A stretch of 64,000 nucleotides of DNA from Actinomycetota bacterium (lineage in GTDB: Bacteria; Actinomycetota; Actinomycetes; Propionibacteriales; Propionibacteriaceae), in NCBI GenBank assembly GCA_020161015.1, contig JAIUOT010000017.1, positions 62,001 to 126,000 on the forward strand, written 5' to 3'. The notes under the pieces were generated by a model that saw nothing but the letters and a program-made list of their open reading frames with translations, searched no databases and had not been told where the DNA came from. Both the position numbers and the translations under genes were made by a program. This document shows, one piece after another, positions 30,641 through 38,097 of the stretch (positions within the stretch are counted from its first letter, which is position 1; every line of letters starts with the position of its first letter).

Positions 30641-31753
30641 ATGACCGACCAGCCCCTTGACGCCGGGGAACAGCTCGCCGCCTCCACCTCGGAGGCATCG
30701 CTGCGGCGGACGGAGGCGCGCAGCGCCGAGATCGAGGCGCAGATCGCGAAGGACCCCTCCGGCTTCCGCGTGATGACCGGCGACCGGCCCACCGGGAACC
30801 TGCACCTGGGGCACTACTTCGGCTCGCTGGCCAACCGGGTGCGCATCCAGGACGCGGGCGTGGAGACCTTCATCCTGATCGCGGACTACCAGGTGATCAC
30901 CGACCGCGACGGCACCGGCCCGATCAAGGAGCGCGTGCTCGGGATGCTGGCCGACTACCTGGCGATCGGGCTCGACCCGGCGAGGACCGTCATCTACGCG
31001 CACTCCGCCGTGCCGTCGTTGAACCAGCTGATGCTGCCCTTCCTCTCGCTGGTCACCGACGCCGAGCTGCGCCGCAACCCGACGGTGAAGGCCGAGCTGG
31101 AGGCCACCGGTGACCGGCCGATGTCGGGCCTGCTGCTGACCTACCCCGTGCACCAGGCGGCGGACATCCTGTTCTGCAAGGCCAACCTGGTCCCGGTCGG
31201 GAAGGACCAGCTGCCGCACCTGGAGCAGACGCGGGTGGTCGCCCGCCGGTTCGACGAGCGCTACGGCCGCGTCGATCCGGCACGTCCGGTGTTCCCCCAG
31301 GCGGAGGCGCTGCTGTCGAAGGCGTCCACCGTCCTCGGGCTCGACGGCACCAAGATGAGCAAGACCAAGGGCAACGTGATCGAGATCGGCATGGACGCCG
31401 ACACCACCGCCCGGCTGATCAAGAAGGCGGTCACCGACTCTGACCGCCACATCACCTACGATCCGGAGAACCGGCCCGAGGTGTCGAACCTCCTGATGCT
31501 CGCCTCCCTGTGCACCCACCGTGAGCCGGCGGAGATCGCCGCGGAGATCGGCGACGGTGGCGGCGGCGGCCTGAAGAAGCTGGTCACCGAGGCCGTCAAC
31601 GAGTTCTTCGCCCCGATCCGTGCCCGTCGGGTCGAGCTGGCCGCCGATCCCGGTTACCTGTGGGACGTGCTCCGCCGCGGCAACGCCGTCGCCAACGAGG
31701 TGGGCGATGCGACGCTCGCCGAGGTGCGCGCGGCGATGAACATGGACTACTGA
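30641..31753 (+). CDS. trpS: Tryptophan--tRNA ligase
   Basis: A 370-residue class Ic aminoacyl-tRNA synthetase that charges tRNA-Trp. The HIGH-type motif is TGNLHLGHYFG and the KMSKS motif is KMSKTKG; between them YPVHQAADILF and VPVGKDQLPHLEQTR are family hallmarks. A 45-residue N-terminal helix-rich extension precedes the Rossmann fold, making it about 30 residues longer than the standard enzyme. The chosen ATG is the first after the promoter and lies after CGAAGG. Confidence 0.96.
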   Translation: MTDQPLDAGEQLAASTSEASLRRTEARSAEIEAQIAKDPSGFRVMTGDRPTGNLHLGHYFGSLANRVRIQDAGVETFILIADYQVITDRDGTGPIKERVLGMLADYLAIGLDPARTVIYAHSAVPSLNQLMLPFLSLVTDAELRRNPTVKAELEATGDRPMSGLLLTYPVHQAADILFCKANLVPVGKDQLPHLEQTRVVARRFDERYGRVDPARPVFPQAEALLSKASTVLGLDGTKMSKTKGNVIEIGMDADTTARLIKKAVTDSDRHITYDPENRPEVSNLLMLASLCTHREPAEIAAEIGDGGGGGLKKLVTEAVNEFFAPIRARRVELAADPGYLWDVLRRGNAVANEVGDATLAEVRAAMNMDY

Positions 31754-31787
31754 GGGCCGCGACGGCGCTCGCGCGACACTGGCCGGC

Positions 31788-31816
31788 TTGGTCGCCGGAC
31801 GGCTGTGTGGGACAGT
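31788..31816 (+). promoter_or_regulatory. Promoter of the guanidine-riboswitch transcript
   Basis: TTGGTC (31788-31793) and GACAGT (31811-31816) are exactly 17 bp apart. A start site near 31823 would place a 7-bp hairpin (31825-31841) at the 5' end, directly ahead of the riboswitch aptamer. Confidence 0.5.
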
Positions 31817-31841
31817 GGAGGCCAGGTCCTCGGCGAGGACC

Positions 31842-31882
31842 CCGGACGAGGGAGCCGTACCCGGTGTGCGACAAGACGGCCT
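31842..31882 (+). promoter_or_regulatory. Guanidine-III riboswitch (ykkC-III class)
   Basis: The segment starts ccggacgaggg, continues agccgtacccgg and ends gacaagacggcct. It keeps the invariant pieces of the guanidine-III pseudoknot: CCGGACGAGG at the 5' end, CCGUACCCGG in the middle, and ACAAGACGG at the 3' end, with CCGG pairing to CCGG and gCCGU pairing to ACGGc. The aptamer ends at the GAGAGG ribosome binding site (31883-31888) of the exporter gene, so guanidinium binding most likely controls translation initiation. Gene context confirms the assignment. Confidence 0.94.
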
Positions 31883-31893
31883 GAGAGGTCGTC

Positions 31894-32208
31894 ATGTCCT
31901 GGGTCGTTCTCGTCCTTGCCGGTATCGCGGAGGCGGTGTGGGCCATCGCCCTCGCCCGCACCGACGGCTTCACCCGCTGGGGCCCGGTGACGGTGTTCCT
32001 CGTCGCCCTCGTGCTGAGCATGGCGGGGCTGGCCTACGCCATGCGCTCCCTGCCGACCGGCACGGCCTACGCCGTCTGGGTCGGCATCGGCGCCGCGCTC
32101 ACCGTGGGCTACGGGATGGTCACCGGCACCGAGTCGGTGTCGGTGTGGCGGGTCGTGTTCCTCGCCCTGATCGTCGGCGGAGTGGTGGGCCTCAAGGCCG
32201 TCGAGTGA
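31894..32208 (+). CDS. gdx: Guanidinium exporter of the SMR family (Gdx/SugE)
   Basis: A 104-residue small multidrug resistance protein with four transmembrane helices, working as a dual-topology dimer that exchanges protons for guanidinium. The conserved Glu is residue 13 in VLAGIAEAVWAIAL, and the SugE/Gdx-type segment PTGTAYAVWVGIGAALTVGYG follows. Gdx proteins carry few Lys/Arg residues in the loops, as here. GAGAGG lies six bases before the ATG and abuts the guanidine riboswitch. The stop overlaps the convergent DUF1801 gene by 17 bp. Confidence 0.93.
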   Translation: MSWVVLVLAGIAEAVWAIALARTDGFTRWGPVTVFLVALVLSMAGLAYAMRSLPTGTAYAVWVGIGAALTVGYGMVTGTESVSVWRVVFLALIVGGVVGLKAVE

Positions 32209-32581
32209 GGCTGCGCCACCCGCCCGCCCGGTTGTTCGCGACGACGGCCCTGAGCAGGGTCGCCAACGGCTCGCGACGAACCACCTCCCCTTCGCGGAAC
32301 TGGATCGACCGTGCCGTCGCGTTGCCCTGCCCCTGGTTGATGAGCCCGTCGGGGTCGGGCGCGATCGGGTCGTAGACGAACAGGTTGAGGTGGTCGCGTG
32401 CGCCGAGGAACGCGCAGACGTTGCCCTCGCAGGTGAAGTAGGGCAGGCGGGTGCGCTTGATCGTCTCCTCGATGCCGGGATCCGCCTCGTGGATGACCTC
32501 GCGGAGCTCGGCCGCGAGGTCCTGCTGCCAGCCGGGCAGCGTGGCCAGGTACTCGTCGACCCGCGGGTCATGCCGGCCCAT
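32192..32581 (-). CDS. DUF1801 family protein
   Basis: A 129-residue YdhG-like protein. It has the family pattern HDPRVDEYLATLPGWQ, LREVIHEADPGIEETIKRTR, LPYFTCEGNVCAFLGARDHLNLF and the C-terminal helix PLATLLRAVVANNRAG. The function is unknown; it is unlike the other DUF1801 protein in this window in having no charged N-terminal extension. GAGGAGG precedes the ATG at 32581; a longer upstream frame is Pro/Arg-rich and rejected. Confidence 0.82.
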   Translation of the reverse strand: MGRHDPRVDEYLATLPGWQQDLAAELREVIHEADPGIEETIKRTRLPYFTCEGNVCAFLGARDHLNLFVYDPIAPDPDGLINQGQGNATARSIQFREGEVVRREPLATLLRAVVANNRAGGWRSLTRRP

Positions 32582-32720
32582 CGCACCTCCTCGTCGCACC
32601 GGTGGCGTCCCCTCGATCCTGCCCGCTCCGCGTCGTGTCCGGAAGGGGCATCCCGCACACCGGTCTTGACCCTCCGGCGCAGGAGACGCAGGATCGGGGG
32701 GTCCGCGAGGAGGTGCGCCC

Positions 32721-33209
32721 GTGCGTGGGGGAGGTTCGCTGGTTGCTGCGCTGGTGGCCGCGGGCACGCTCGCCGGGTGCACCGGTGTCCCGAAGGCTGC
32801 GACGTCCGTGCCGTCGGCCGCGGACACCCCGTACGCGTGCCCGGAGCCGGCGTCGGCGCCGCTGCCGGAGTGGGCGCGGACCGGTTTCAGCCCGCCGGAC
32901 CAGCCGGTGGCGCACCTGGTGTCAGAGCAGGGGTTGGTGGTGGCTGTGCCGTTCGGCTGGCCGCTCCGGGAGCGCCAGCCCGAAGGTCGCGCCAACAAGG
33001 TGCTGTGGGTCGCGCAGCGGTACGCCGGCGGGCCCATGCTGATCGAGGCGCGCAGGCAGTCGGACACGGCGATCGTGCGGCGCGAGCTGCCCCAGGGCCC
33101 GGGACCGTCCACGATCGACCTCCCGCGCCGCGGGTGCTGGCGGCTCGACCTGACCTGGTCGGGCGTCCACGACCGGATCTACCTGCGCTACCTGGGCCCA
33201 GCCGACTGA
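32721..33209 (+). CDS. Small lipoprotein of unknown function
   Basis: A 162-residue predicted lipoprotein: a short signal peptide with lipobox TLAGC (Cys20), a Ser/Ala/Pro linker, then a compact domain with DQPVAHLVSEQGLVVAVPFG and a C-terminal CWRLDLTWSGVHDRIYLRYL. Two further Cys (about residues 40 and 140) could form a disulfide outside the cell. I do not recognise a family. GAGGAGG lies ahead of the GTG start. Confidence 0.72.
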   Translation: MRGGGSLVAALVAAGTLAGCTGVPKAATSVPSAADTPYACPEPASAPLPEWARTGFSPPDQPVAHLVSEQGLVVAVPFGWPLRERQPEGRANKVLWVAQRYAGGPMLIEARRQSDTAIVRRELPQGPGPSTIDLPRRGCWRLDLTWSGVHDRIYLRYLGPAD

Positions 33210-33281
33210 CCGCTTCCGCCTCCGCGGGGCTCGCGTTCCCTGGCCCGGTCGTACGATGGAGGTGTCCATCGGGGGCGCGTG

Positions 33282-33899
33282 ATGAGCACGGCGTTGAGAA
33301 CCCGCTTCCAGGCCGAGATCCCGGCCTGGGTCGTGGCGGAGGTGTCCGCGGCCGGGGAGGTCCTGGGCGGCCTCGAGGAGCGCATGGCCCTGGCCAACCG
33401 GCTGGCCCGGCTCAATGTCCGCGACGGTGGCGGCGGGCCGTTCGCAGCGCTCGTGGTGGAGCGGGACGGTGGCCGCGTCCTCTCTGCGGGGGTGAACCGG
33501 GTGCTGGCCGCCAACCTGTCGGTGGCGCACGCAGAAGTGGTGGCGCTGAGCCTGGCCCAGCAACGCCGCGGCACCTGGGACCTCGGTGCGCGCGGGTTCC
33601 CTGCGACCGAGCTCGTCGTGAACTGGCGACCGTGCCTGCAGTGCTGCGGCGCTGCGCTCTGGGCGGGCGTCTCCCACATCGTGATCCCGGACGACTCCGG
33701 GGAGATGGAGCGCATCACCGGGTTCGACGAGGGCCCGGTCGTGGAGGACTGGATCGGCCAGTTCGCCCGCCGCGGCATCGAGGTCACCCGCGGGGTCGGG
33801 TTGCCCGAGGCGCTCGCGGTGTTCCGCGACTACGCGGAGTGGGTGGCCCGCGGGCACGCGGTGGTCTACAACGCGCGCGGCACGGGCCTCAACGTGTGA
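33282..33899 (+). CDS. Nucleoside/cytidine deaminase-family protein
   Basis: A 205-residue zinc-dependent deaminase-fold protein. The zinc and proton-shuttle site is VAHAEVVAL (His and Glu) and the second half-site is WRPCLQCCGA (PCxxC), so all ligands are present. The build, with GGGPFAALVVERDGG ahead of the site, is closest to guanine/tRNA-type deaminases, but the 45-residue N-terminal and 60-residue C-terminal helical parts are unusual, so the substrate is open. ATG 33282 is preferred; GTG 33279 just before it is possible. A TACGAT -10 lies at 33251-33256. Confidence 0.82.
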   Translation: MSTALRTRFQAEIPAWVVAEVSAAGEVLGGLEERMALANRLARLNVRDGGGGPFAALVVERDGGRVLSAGVNRVLAANLSVAHAEVVALSLAQQRRGTWDLGARGFPATELVVNWRPCLQCCGAALWAGVSHIVIPDDSGEMERITGFDEGPVVEDWIGQFARRGIEVTRGVGLPEALAVFRDYAEWVARGHAVVYNARGTGLNV

Positions 33900-33907
33900 C
33901 AGTGGTG

Positions 33908-33934
33908 CGCGCGACGGCCGAACGCCGCCGCGCG
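33908..33934. terminator. Bidirectional hairpin between convergent deaminase and helicase genes
   Basis: A stem of cgcgcg plus cggc (with one A-C mismatch) closes a five-base loop cgaac. It fills most of the 48-bp gap between the two converging genes. Terminator function is inferred from position. Confidence 0.5.
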
Positions 33935-33947
33935 TCCGCGGACGGGC

Positions 33948-35501
33948 TCAGCCGACCTCGACCTGCTCACCCTGGCGCTGGGCGCCCTCACCCTGGGCAG
34001 CCTCGCGCTGGCCGCCGGAGCGGCGGCGGCGACGGCGACGGGGAGCAGAGCCTGCAGCGCCATCCGTGCCCTCCACCTCCGGGGCAGGGGCGACATCTCC
34101 GCCGGGCGTCGCGGCACCGGACGCGGCCTCGCCGTCGACCGGCTGGCCGTTGCGCAGGCGGCGACGGCTGCGATCGCGCGGGGGACGCTGCGCGCGCTCC
34201 TCGCGCGGCCGGTCGCGGTGGCGGTCCTCCTTCGGCTCACGCGGGGCGGCGTCGACGAGGCGTCCCCGGGTGCCCTCGGGGATGTCGAGGTCCTCGAACA
34301 GGTGCGGGGAGGTCGAGTAGGTCTCGAGGAGCTCCGGGAAGTGCAGGTCGAGCGCACGGTTGATGACCTTCCACCGCGTCACGTCCTGCCAGTCGACGAG
34401 CGTCACCGCGATGCCCTTGGCGCCGGCGCGGCCGGTGCGGCCGATGCGGTGCACGTAGGTCATCTCCGAGTCCGGGCACTCGTAGTTGATCACGTGGCTG
34501 ACGTCGCTGATGTCGATGCCGCGGGCCGCCACGTCGGTGGCGACCAGGACCGACACCTTGCCGTCACGGAACTTCTTGAGCGCCTTCTCGCGGGCCACCT
34601 GGTTGAGGTCGCCGTGGATCGAGGTGGCCTTGAAGCCGCGGTCCTCCAGTTCGTCGGAGAGCCGCTGCGCCGCGCGCTTGGTGCGCGTGAAGATCATCGT
34701 CCGCGTGCAGGACGGGGACTGCAGGATGCGTCCCACGATCTCGGGCTTGTCGAGGTCGTGCGCCTGGTAGACGAACTGGGTGGTGTCGGGCACCGTCAGC
34801 TGCGAGTCGTGGGTCTCGGCGCGCACGTTCACCGGCTGGTTCAGGTGCATCCGGGCCAGCGCGACGACCGCGGCCGGCATGGTGGCGCTGAAGAGCAGGG
34901 TCTGCCGCGACTTCGGCGTCCGGCTGATCAGCCGCTCGACGTCGGGCAGGAAGCCCAGGTCGAGCATCTCGTCGGCCTCGTCGAGCACCAGAACCCGCAC
35001 CTGGGACAGGTCGAGCGAGCGGCGGCTCACCAGGTCGAGCAGGCGACCGGGCGTGCCCACCACGACATCGACCCCGGTGGAGAGGTTGTCGAGCTGGATC
35101 TCGTAGCCGACGCCGCCGTAGACGGTGAGCACGCGCGCGTGGCGCACGGTGGACGCGTCGGCGAGGTCGCGCGCCACCTGGAGCGCGAGCTCACGGGTGG
35201 GGCACATGACCAGCGCCTGCGGCGCGCCGGGCTTGGCCAGCTCGTCGTAGCCGGGGTCGGTCGGGACCGTGATCCGCTGGAGCAGGCTGATGCCGAACGC
35301 CAGGGTCTTGCCGGTGCCCGTGCGCGCCTGGCCGATCATGTCGGTGCCGGCGATGGCGATCGGGATGGCGAGCGCCTGGATCGGGAACGGGTGGGTGATG
35401 CCCAGGGTGGCGAGGGCTTCGGTGATCTCGGGAATGACGCCCAGGTCGGCGAAGGTGTGCTCCGCGTCCGCCTTGGGCAGGTGGTCAGGCGTTTCGGTCA
35501 G
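33948..35501 (-). CDS. rhlE: DEAD-box RNA helicase (RhlE-like), apparent CTG start
   Basis: A 517-residue ATP-dependent RNA helicase for RNA unwinding or ribosome assembly. The Q-motif region is TFADLGVIPEI with HPFPIQA, motif I is ARTGTGKT, then PTREL, TPGR, motif II VLVLDEADEMLD, motif III FSATMP, motif V ATDVAARGIDI and motif VI HRIGRTGRAG. The C-terminal 110 residues are disordered and Arg-rich. From an in-frame stop at 35511-35513 down to a Met inside motif I there is no ATG, GTG or TTG. CTG at 35501 is the likely start: it gives LTETPDHL, resembling relatives that begin MTET, and AAGG lies seven bases ahead. A sequencing error is the alternative. Confidence 0.88.
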   Translation of the reverse strand: MTETPDHLPKADAEHTFADLGVIPEITEALATLGITHPFPIQALAIPIAIAGTDMIGQARTGTGKTLAFGISLLQRITVPTDPGYDELAKPGAPQALVMCPTRELALQVARDLADASTVRHARVLTVYGGVGYEIQLDNLSTGVDVVVGTPGRLLDLVSRRSLDLSQVRVLVLDEADEMLDLGFLPDVERLISRTPKSRQTLLFSATMPAAVVALARMHLNQPVNVRAETHDSQLTVPDTTQFVYQAHDLDKPEIVGRILQSPSCTRTMIFTRTKRAAQRLSDELEDRGFKATSIHGDLNQVAREKALKKFRDGKVSVLVATDVAARGIDISDVSHVINYECPDSEMTYVHRIGRTGRAGAKGIAVTLVDWQDVTRWKVINRALDLHFPELLETYSTSPHLFEDLDIPEGTRGRLVDAAPREPKEDRHRDRPREERAQRPPRDRSRRRLRNGQPVDGEAASGAATPGGDVAPAPEVEGTDGAAGSAPRRRRRRRSGGQREAAQGEGAQRQGEQVEVG

Positions 35502-35675
35502 GGTCTTGCCTTATCTGTTGCTGCGGCCGAGGTGGCGCAGGCGTACGGAACCGCCGGCGGCACTCTCTCGGCCGCTCGAGGCGGGCACGCACGTGGGGGT
35601 GCGGCGGTGCACAGTCTAGCGTGCCCGTTCCCCGATGCCTCAGCCGACCTGCTGCCGTCCCGACCTCGACGGTTC

Positions 35676-35681
35676 TAGCCT
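35676..35681 (+). promoter_or_regulatory. -10 element for a leaderless transcript of the toroid protein gene
   Basis: TAGCCT ends six bases before GTG 35688. The same hexamer and spacing occur at nudC. This decides between the GTG codons at 35682 and 35688. Confidence 0.45.
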
Positions 35682-35687
35682 GTGGGT

Positions 35688-36674
35688 GTGGACGTCGTCG
35701 ACTGGCTGCTCGAGGGTGAGCCGGCGGTGCAGCACGCCGTCCGAACGCGTCTCCTCGGGCAGGATGCCGCCTCGCCGGAGTGCCGCCTCCTGCGGCAACA
35801 GGCCATGGCTGCCGGCACCATCGCGGAGATCCTGTCCCGCCAGGGTGCGGACGGGCACTGGGGACCGCCGGGCCGTTTCTACACCGCCAAGTACCAGGGC
35901 ACTGTGTGGAACCTGCTGATCCTGGCCGAGCTCGGCGCGGACGGACATGACGAGCGGGTCCGCCGGGGCGCGGAGGCTGTGCTCGCCGCCAGTCGCCACC
36001 CGGCGTCCGGCGGGTTCAGCACCGGCACCTCGAAGCGGGACGGCGGCGGCCTCGCGTCCTCGGTGATCCCGTGCCTCACCGGGAACCTGGTGTTCGCGCT
36101 GCTCCGGCTGGGCTACGGCGACGACCCGCGGGTGCGAGCGGCGGTGGACTGGATCACCACCTACCAGCGGTTCGACGACGCCGAGGGCGAAGCGCCCACC
36201 GGCTGGCCCTACGACCACCTGGAGATGTGCTGGGGCCGGCACACCTGCTCGATGGGCATCGTCAAGGCGCTGAAGGGGCTCGCCGAGATTCCGGGGCCCG
36301 AGCGGTCCACAGAGTTGCGCGCGACGCTGGCGGAGGGCGCGGAGTGGCTGCTGAAACACCACGTGCACAAGCGCAGCCACAACTTGGCCCGGCTCTCCAA
36401 GCCGGGCTGGAAGAGGTTCGGGTTCCCCCGGATGTACCAGACCGACGTGCTGGAGATCCTGCTCCTGCTCACCCGCCTGGGCTACGACGACCCGCGCATG
36501 GACGAGGCGTTCGCCCTGGTGGAGTCGAAGGCGGACCCCGCGGGCCGCTGGCTGCTGGAGGACTCGTTCAACGACCGCTTCGCCGTGCCCGTCGAGGTCG
36601 CCGGCGAGCCCAGCCGCTGGGTCACGCTGGCCGCCCTCGAAGTGCTCGCCCACCGCGCCGTAGCCGCGCGGTGA
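35688..36674 (+). CDS. Alpha/alpha-toroid (prenyltransferase/squalene cyclase-like) protein
   Basis: A 328-residue cytosolic protein built of paired helices as in the terpenoid cyclase / prenyltransferase toroid fold. Repeats with GxW-type turns are seen in GADGHWGPPG and KADPAGRWLLED, plus KYQGTVWNLLILAELGA and YGDDPRVRAAVDWITTYQ. There is a conserved-looking WPYDHLEMCWGRHTCSMG with Asp, His and Cys that could bind metal. The DxDD motif of cyclases is absent, so terpene cyclisation is unlikely. The function is unknown. Confidence 0.72.
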   Translation: MDVVDWLLEGEPAVQHAVRTRLLGQDAASPECRLLRQQAMAAGTIAEILSRQGADGHWGPPGRFYTAKYQGTVWNLLILAELGADGHDERVRRGAEAVLAASRHPASGGFSTGTSKRDGGGLASSVIPCLTGNLVFALLRLGYGDDPRVRAAVDWITTYQRFDDAEGEAPTGWPYDHLEMCWGRHTCSMGIVKALKGLAEIPGPERSTELRATLAEGAEWLLKHHVHKRSHNLARLSKPGWKRFGFPRMYQTDVLEILLLLTRLGYDDPRMDEAFALVESKADPAGRWLLEDSFNDRFAVPVEVAGEPSRWVTLAALEVLAHRAVAAR

Positions 36675-36689
36675 GCGAGCCTGCGGGGG

Positions 36690-37547
36690 TCACCAGGCGT
36701 GCGCGAGCAGGTCGGCGAGCAACTCGTCGGCGTCCACGGGGCGTCCGCGTGTGGTGAACCACTGCGCCACGTTGGCGCAGTCCCGGTGCAGGAACTCGAC
36801 GGCGTTCGGGTTGGCCACCAGGTCGACCAGCTGCGGGACGTCGATGATCACCAGCCGTGGCTCGGGGTCGTCGGCGTCCGCGACGAGCACGTTGAACGGG
36901 CTGAGGTCGCCGTGCACGACCCCCAGCGCGGTCATCAGGTGCATCGCCTCGCGAACCTGGTGGAACAGCACCTCCAGCTGGCCAGGGGACGGGCGCACCT
37001 GGTGCAGGCGCGGGGCGGCCGCGTCCCCGCTCGACACGAACTCGAGCAGCAACTCCGTGCCGTCGAGCTGGACCGGGTAGGGGACGGGGACTCCCGCCTC
37101 GTAGAGACGGTTGAGGGCGCGCCACTCCGCGGCGGCCCACAGGCCCGCGGCCACCGCCCGGCCGAAGCCGGTCTTGCGGGCCATCGCCCGGGTGTCCCGG
37201 CTGTTGCGGACGCGCCGGCCCTCGACGTAGCCGGTGTCCCTGTGGAACAGGCGGTGGTCGGAGTCCCGGTAGCGCTTGGCCGCGAGCAGGCAGGACTGCG
37301 CGTCGTCGCCGGGCACGGCCCGCTCGAGGAGGAAGACGTCGGCCTCCTTCCCCGTCTTCAGCAGCCCGAGGTCGGTGTCGATGGCGGCGGCGGAGGTCAC
37401 CAGCCAGGGCGGACGGGGTTCCGGGCCGCGGCTGGAGCGCTCCACCGAGCCCCACGTCGACCAGCGCTGGTCGGCACGCAGGTCTTCGGAGAGCGCGTGG
37501 TAGGTCAGGTCGTCCCACTCGACGGGGACGCGACGGTCGTCTGGCAA
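36690..37547 (-). CDS. RIO1-family atypical protein kinase
   Basis: A 285-residue RIO-type kinase. The nucleotide loop reads LLKTGKEADVFL, the ATP-binding Lys is in LLAAKRYRD, the catalytic loop is VVHGDLSPFNVL with its Asp and Asn, and the metal Asp is in LVIIDVPQLVDL; all key residues are present. Bacterial RIO kinases are poorly understood; in archaea and eukaryotes they act in ribosome maturation. The start is TTG, nine bases after GGAG. That ribosome binding site lies in a hairpin after a 20-codon leader ORF, so translation may be regulated. Confidence 0.88.
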   Translation of the reverse strand: MPDDRRVPVEWDDLTYHALSEDLRADQRWSTWGSVERSSRGPEPRPPWLVTSAAAIDTDLGLLKTGKEADVFLLERAVPGDDAQSCLLAAKRYRDSDHRLFHRDTGYVEGRRVRNSRDTRAMARKTGFGRAVAAGLWAAAEWRALNRLYEAGVPVPYPVQLDGTELLLEFVSSGDAAAPRLHQVRPSPGQLEVLFHQVREAMHLMTALGVVHGDLSPFNVLVADADDPEPRLVIIDVPQLVDLVANPNAVEFLHRDCANVAQWFTTRGRPVDADELLADLLAHAW

Positions 37548-37577
37548 GGGTGTTTTCTCCTGTGGGAGGAGGCACCC
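37548..37577 (-). promoter_or_regulatory. Hairpin masking the ribosome binding site of the RIO kinase gene
   Basis: In the transcript, ctcct (complement of 37567-37571) pairs with aggag (complement of 37557-37561), the Shine-Dalgarno sequence of the kinase gene, across a five-base loop. An outer stem gggtg/caccc (37573-37577 and 37548-37552) extends it. The hairpin starts nine bases after the leader ORF stop codon, so a ribosome stalled near the end of the leader would open it. Confidence 0.6.
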
Positions 37578-37586
37578 GTGCGAAGG

Positions 37587-37649
37587 TCAGGCGACGGGGG
37601 CCTCGGTTGATGGGGCGTTCGAGAACAGCCCACGAGCAGTGGGTGACAT
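37587..37649 (-). CDS. 20-codon leader peptide upstream of the RIO kinase gene
   Basis: The ORF encodes MSPTARGLFSNAPSTEAPVA, ending in TGA. Its ATG has a very strong AAGGGAGG eight bases upstream (37658-37665), stronger than that of the kinase gene itself. It lies inside the leader between the promoter and the SD-masking hairpin. The arrangement matches translational attenuators of the erm type, where a drug-stalled ribosome exposes the downstream site. Expression and conservation are not shown here. Confidence 0.6.
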   Translation of the reverse strand: MSPTARGLFSNAPSTEAPVA

Positions 37650-37696
37650 CTGTCGAACCTCCCTTCAGCCGAGACGGGGCGCGGTGCGCTCCGACA

Positions 37697-37726
37697 ACGC
37701 TAACAGCGTGGCCGGGTCCGCGACAA
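37697..37726 (-). promoter_or_regulatory. Promoter of the leader peptide-RIO kinase transcript
   Basis: On the minus strand TTGTCG (37721-37726) and TAGCGT (37697-37702) are separated by 18 bp. The start near 37690 gives a leader of about 140 nt before the kinase gene. Confidence 0.5.
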
Positions 37727-37760
37727 CGGCGCGGGCGGGATCAGGCGGGATCGGGGCGGC

Positions 37761-37985
37761 TCAGACCGCGCCGAAGCCGACCGGGCGGGCCTTCTCCTGG
37801 CCGAGGTCGATGTAGGCGACCTTGTCGGCGGGGACGAGCACCTTGCGGCCCTTCTCGTCGGTGAGCGCAATCAGGGTGCCGTCGGCGAGGGCCTTGCGCA
37901 GGTCCGCCTCGACCTCCGCCGCCGTCGCCGTGGTGTCCACCGCGAGCTCGCGGGCCACGTGCTGAATGCCGATCTTGATCTCCAC
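37761..37985 (-). CDS. DUF3107 family protein (TB9.4-like)
   Basis: A 74-residue acidic protein, beginning with MEIKIGIQHVARELAVDTT, then AAEVEADLRKALADGTLIAL, and ending VLVPADKVAYIDLGQ with a short tail. It matches the actinobacterial DUF3107 family, whose mycobacterial member is Rv3208A/TB9.4. The function is unknown. The start is GTG with AGGAGGAGG ahead of it. A TAGCTT -10 at 38012-38017 on the minus strand suggests its own promoter after the FHA operon. Confidence 0.88.
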   Translation of the reverse strand: MEIKIGIQHVARELAVDTTATAAEVEADLRKALADGTLIALTDEKGRKVLVPADKVAYIDLGQEKARPVGFGAV

Positions 37986-38072
37986 GGTTCCTCCTCCTGG
38001 TACGCCTCGCCAAGCTACCAGCGGGTGGCGACCGTGCGGACGCCCGTACGCCCAGAGCGCAAACCGATCCCG

Positions 38073-38097
38073 GCGCGGGGTCGAGGACCCCTCGCGC
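38073..38097 (-). terminator. Hairpin directly after the FHA gene, end of the TelA-PknG operon
   Basis: Immediately past the FHA stop codon, ggggtc/gacccc (38077-38082 and 38086-38091) closes a three-base loop, and gcgc/gcgc extends the stem with a two-base bulge. No T-tract follows. Its placement fits the end of the nine-gene transcript. Confidence 0.5.

Noticed and set aside
35337..35339. ATG inside motif I as the helicase start
   Set aside because: It would remove the Q-motif and start the protein within the Walker A region, while the upstream frame encodes an intact Q-motif.
37651..37665. LexA box near gtcgaacct upstream of the RIO kinase leader
   Set aside because: Only one half-site is present; the inverted GTTC partner at the right spacing is missing.
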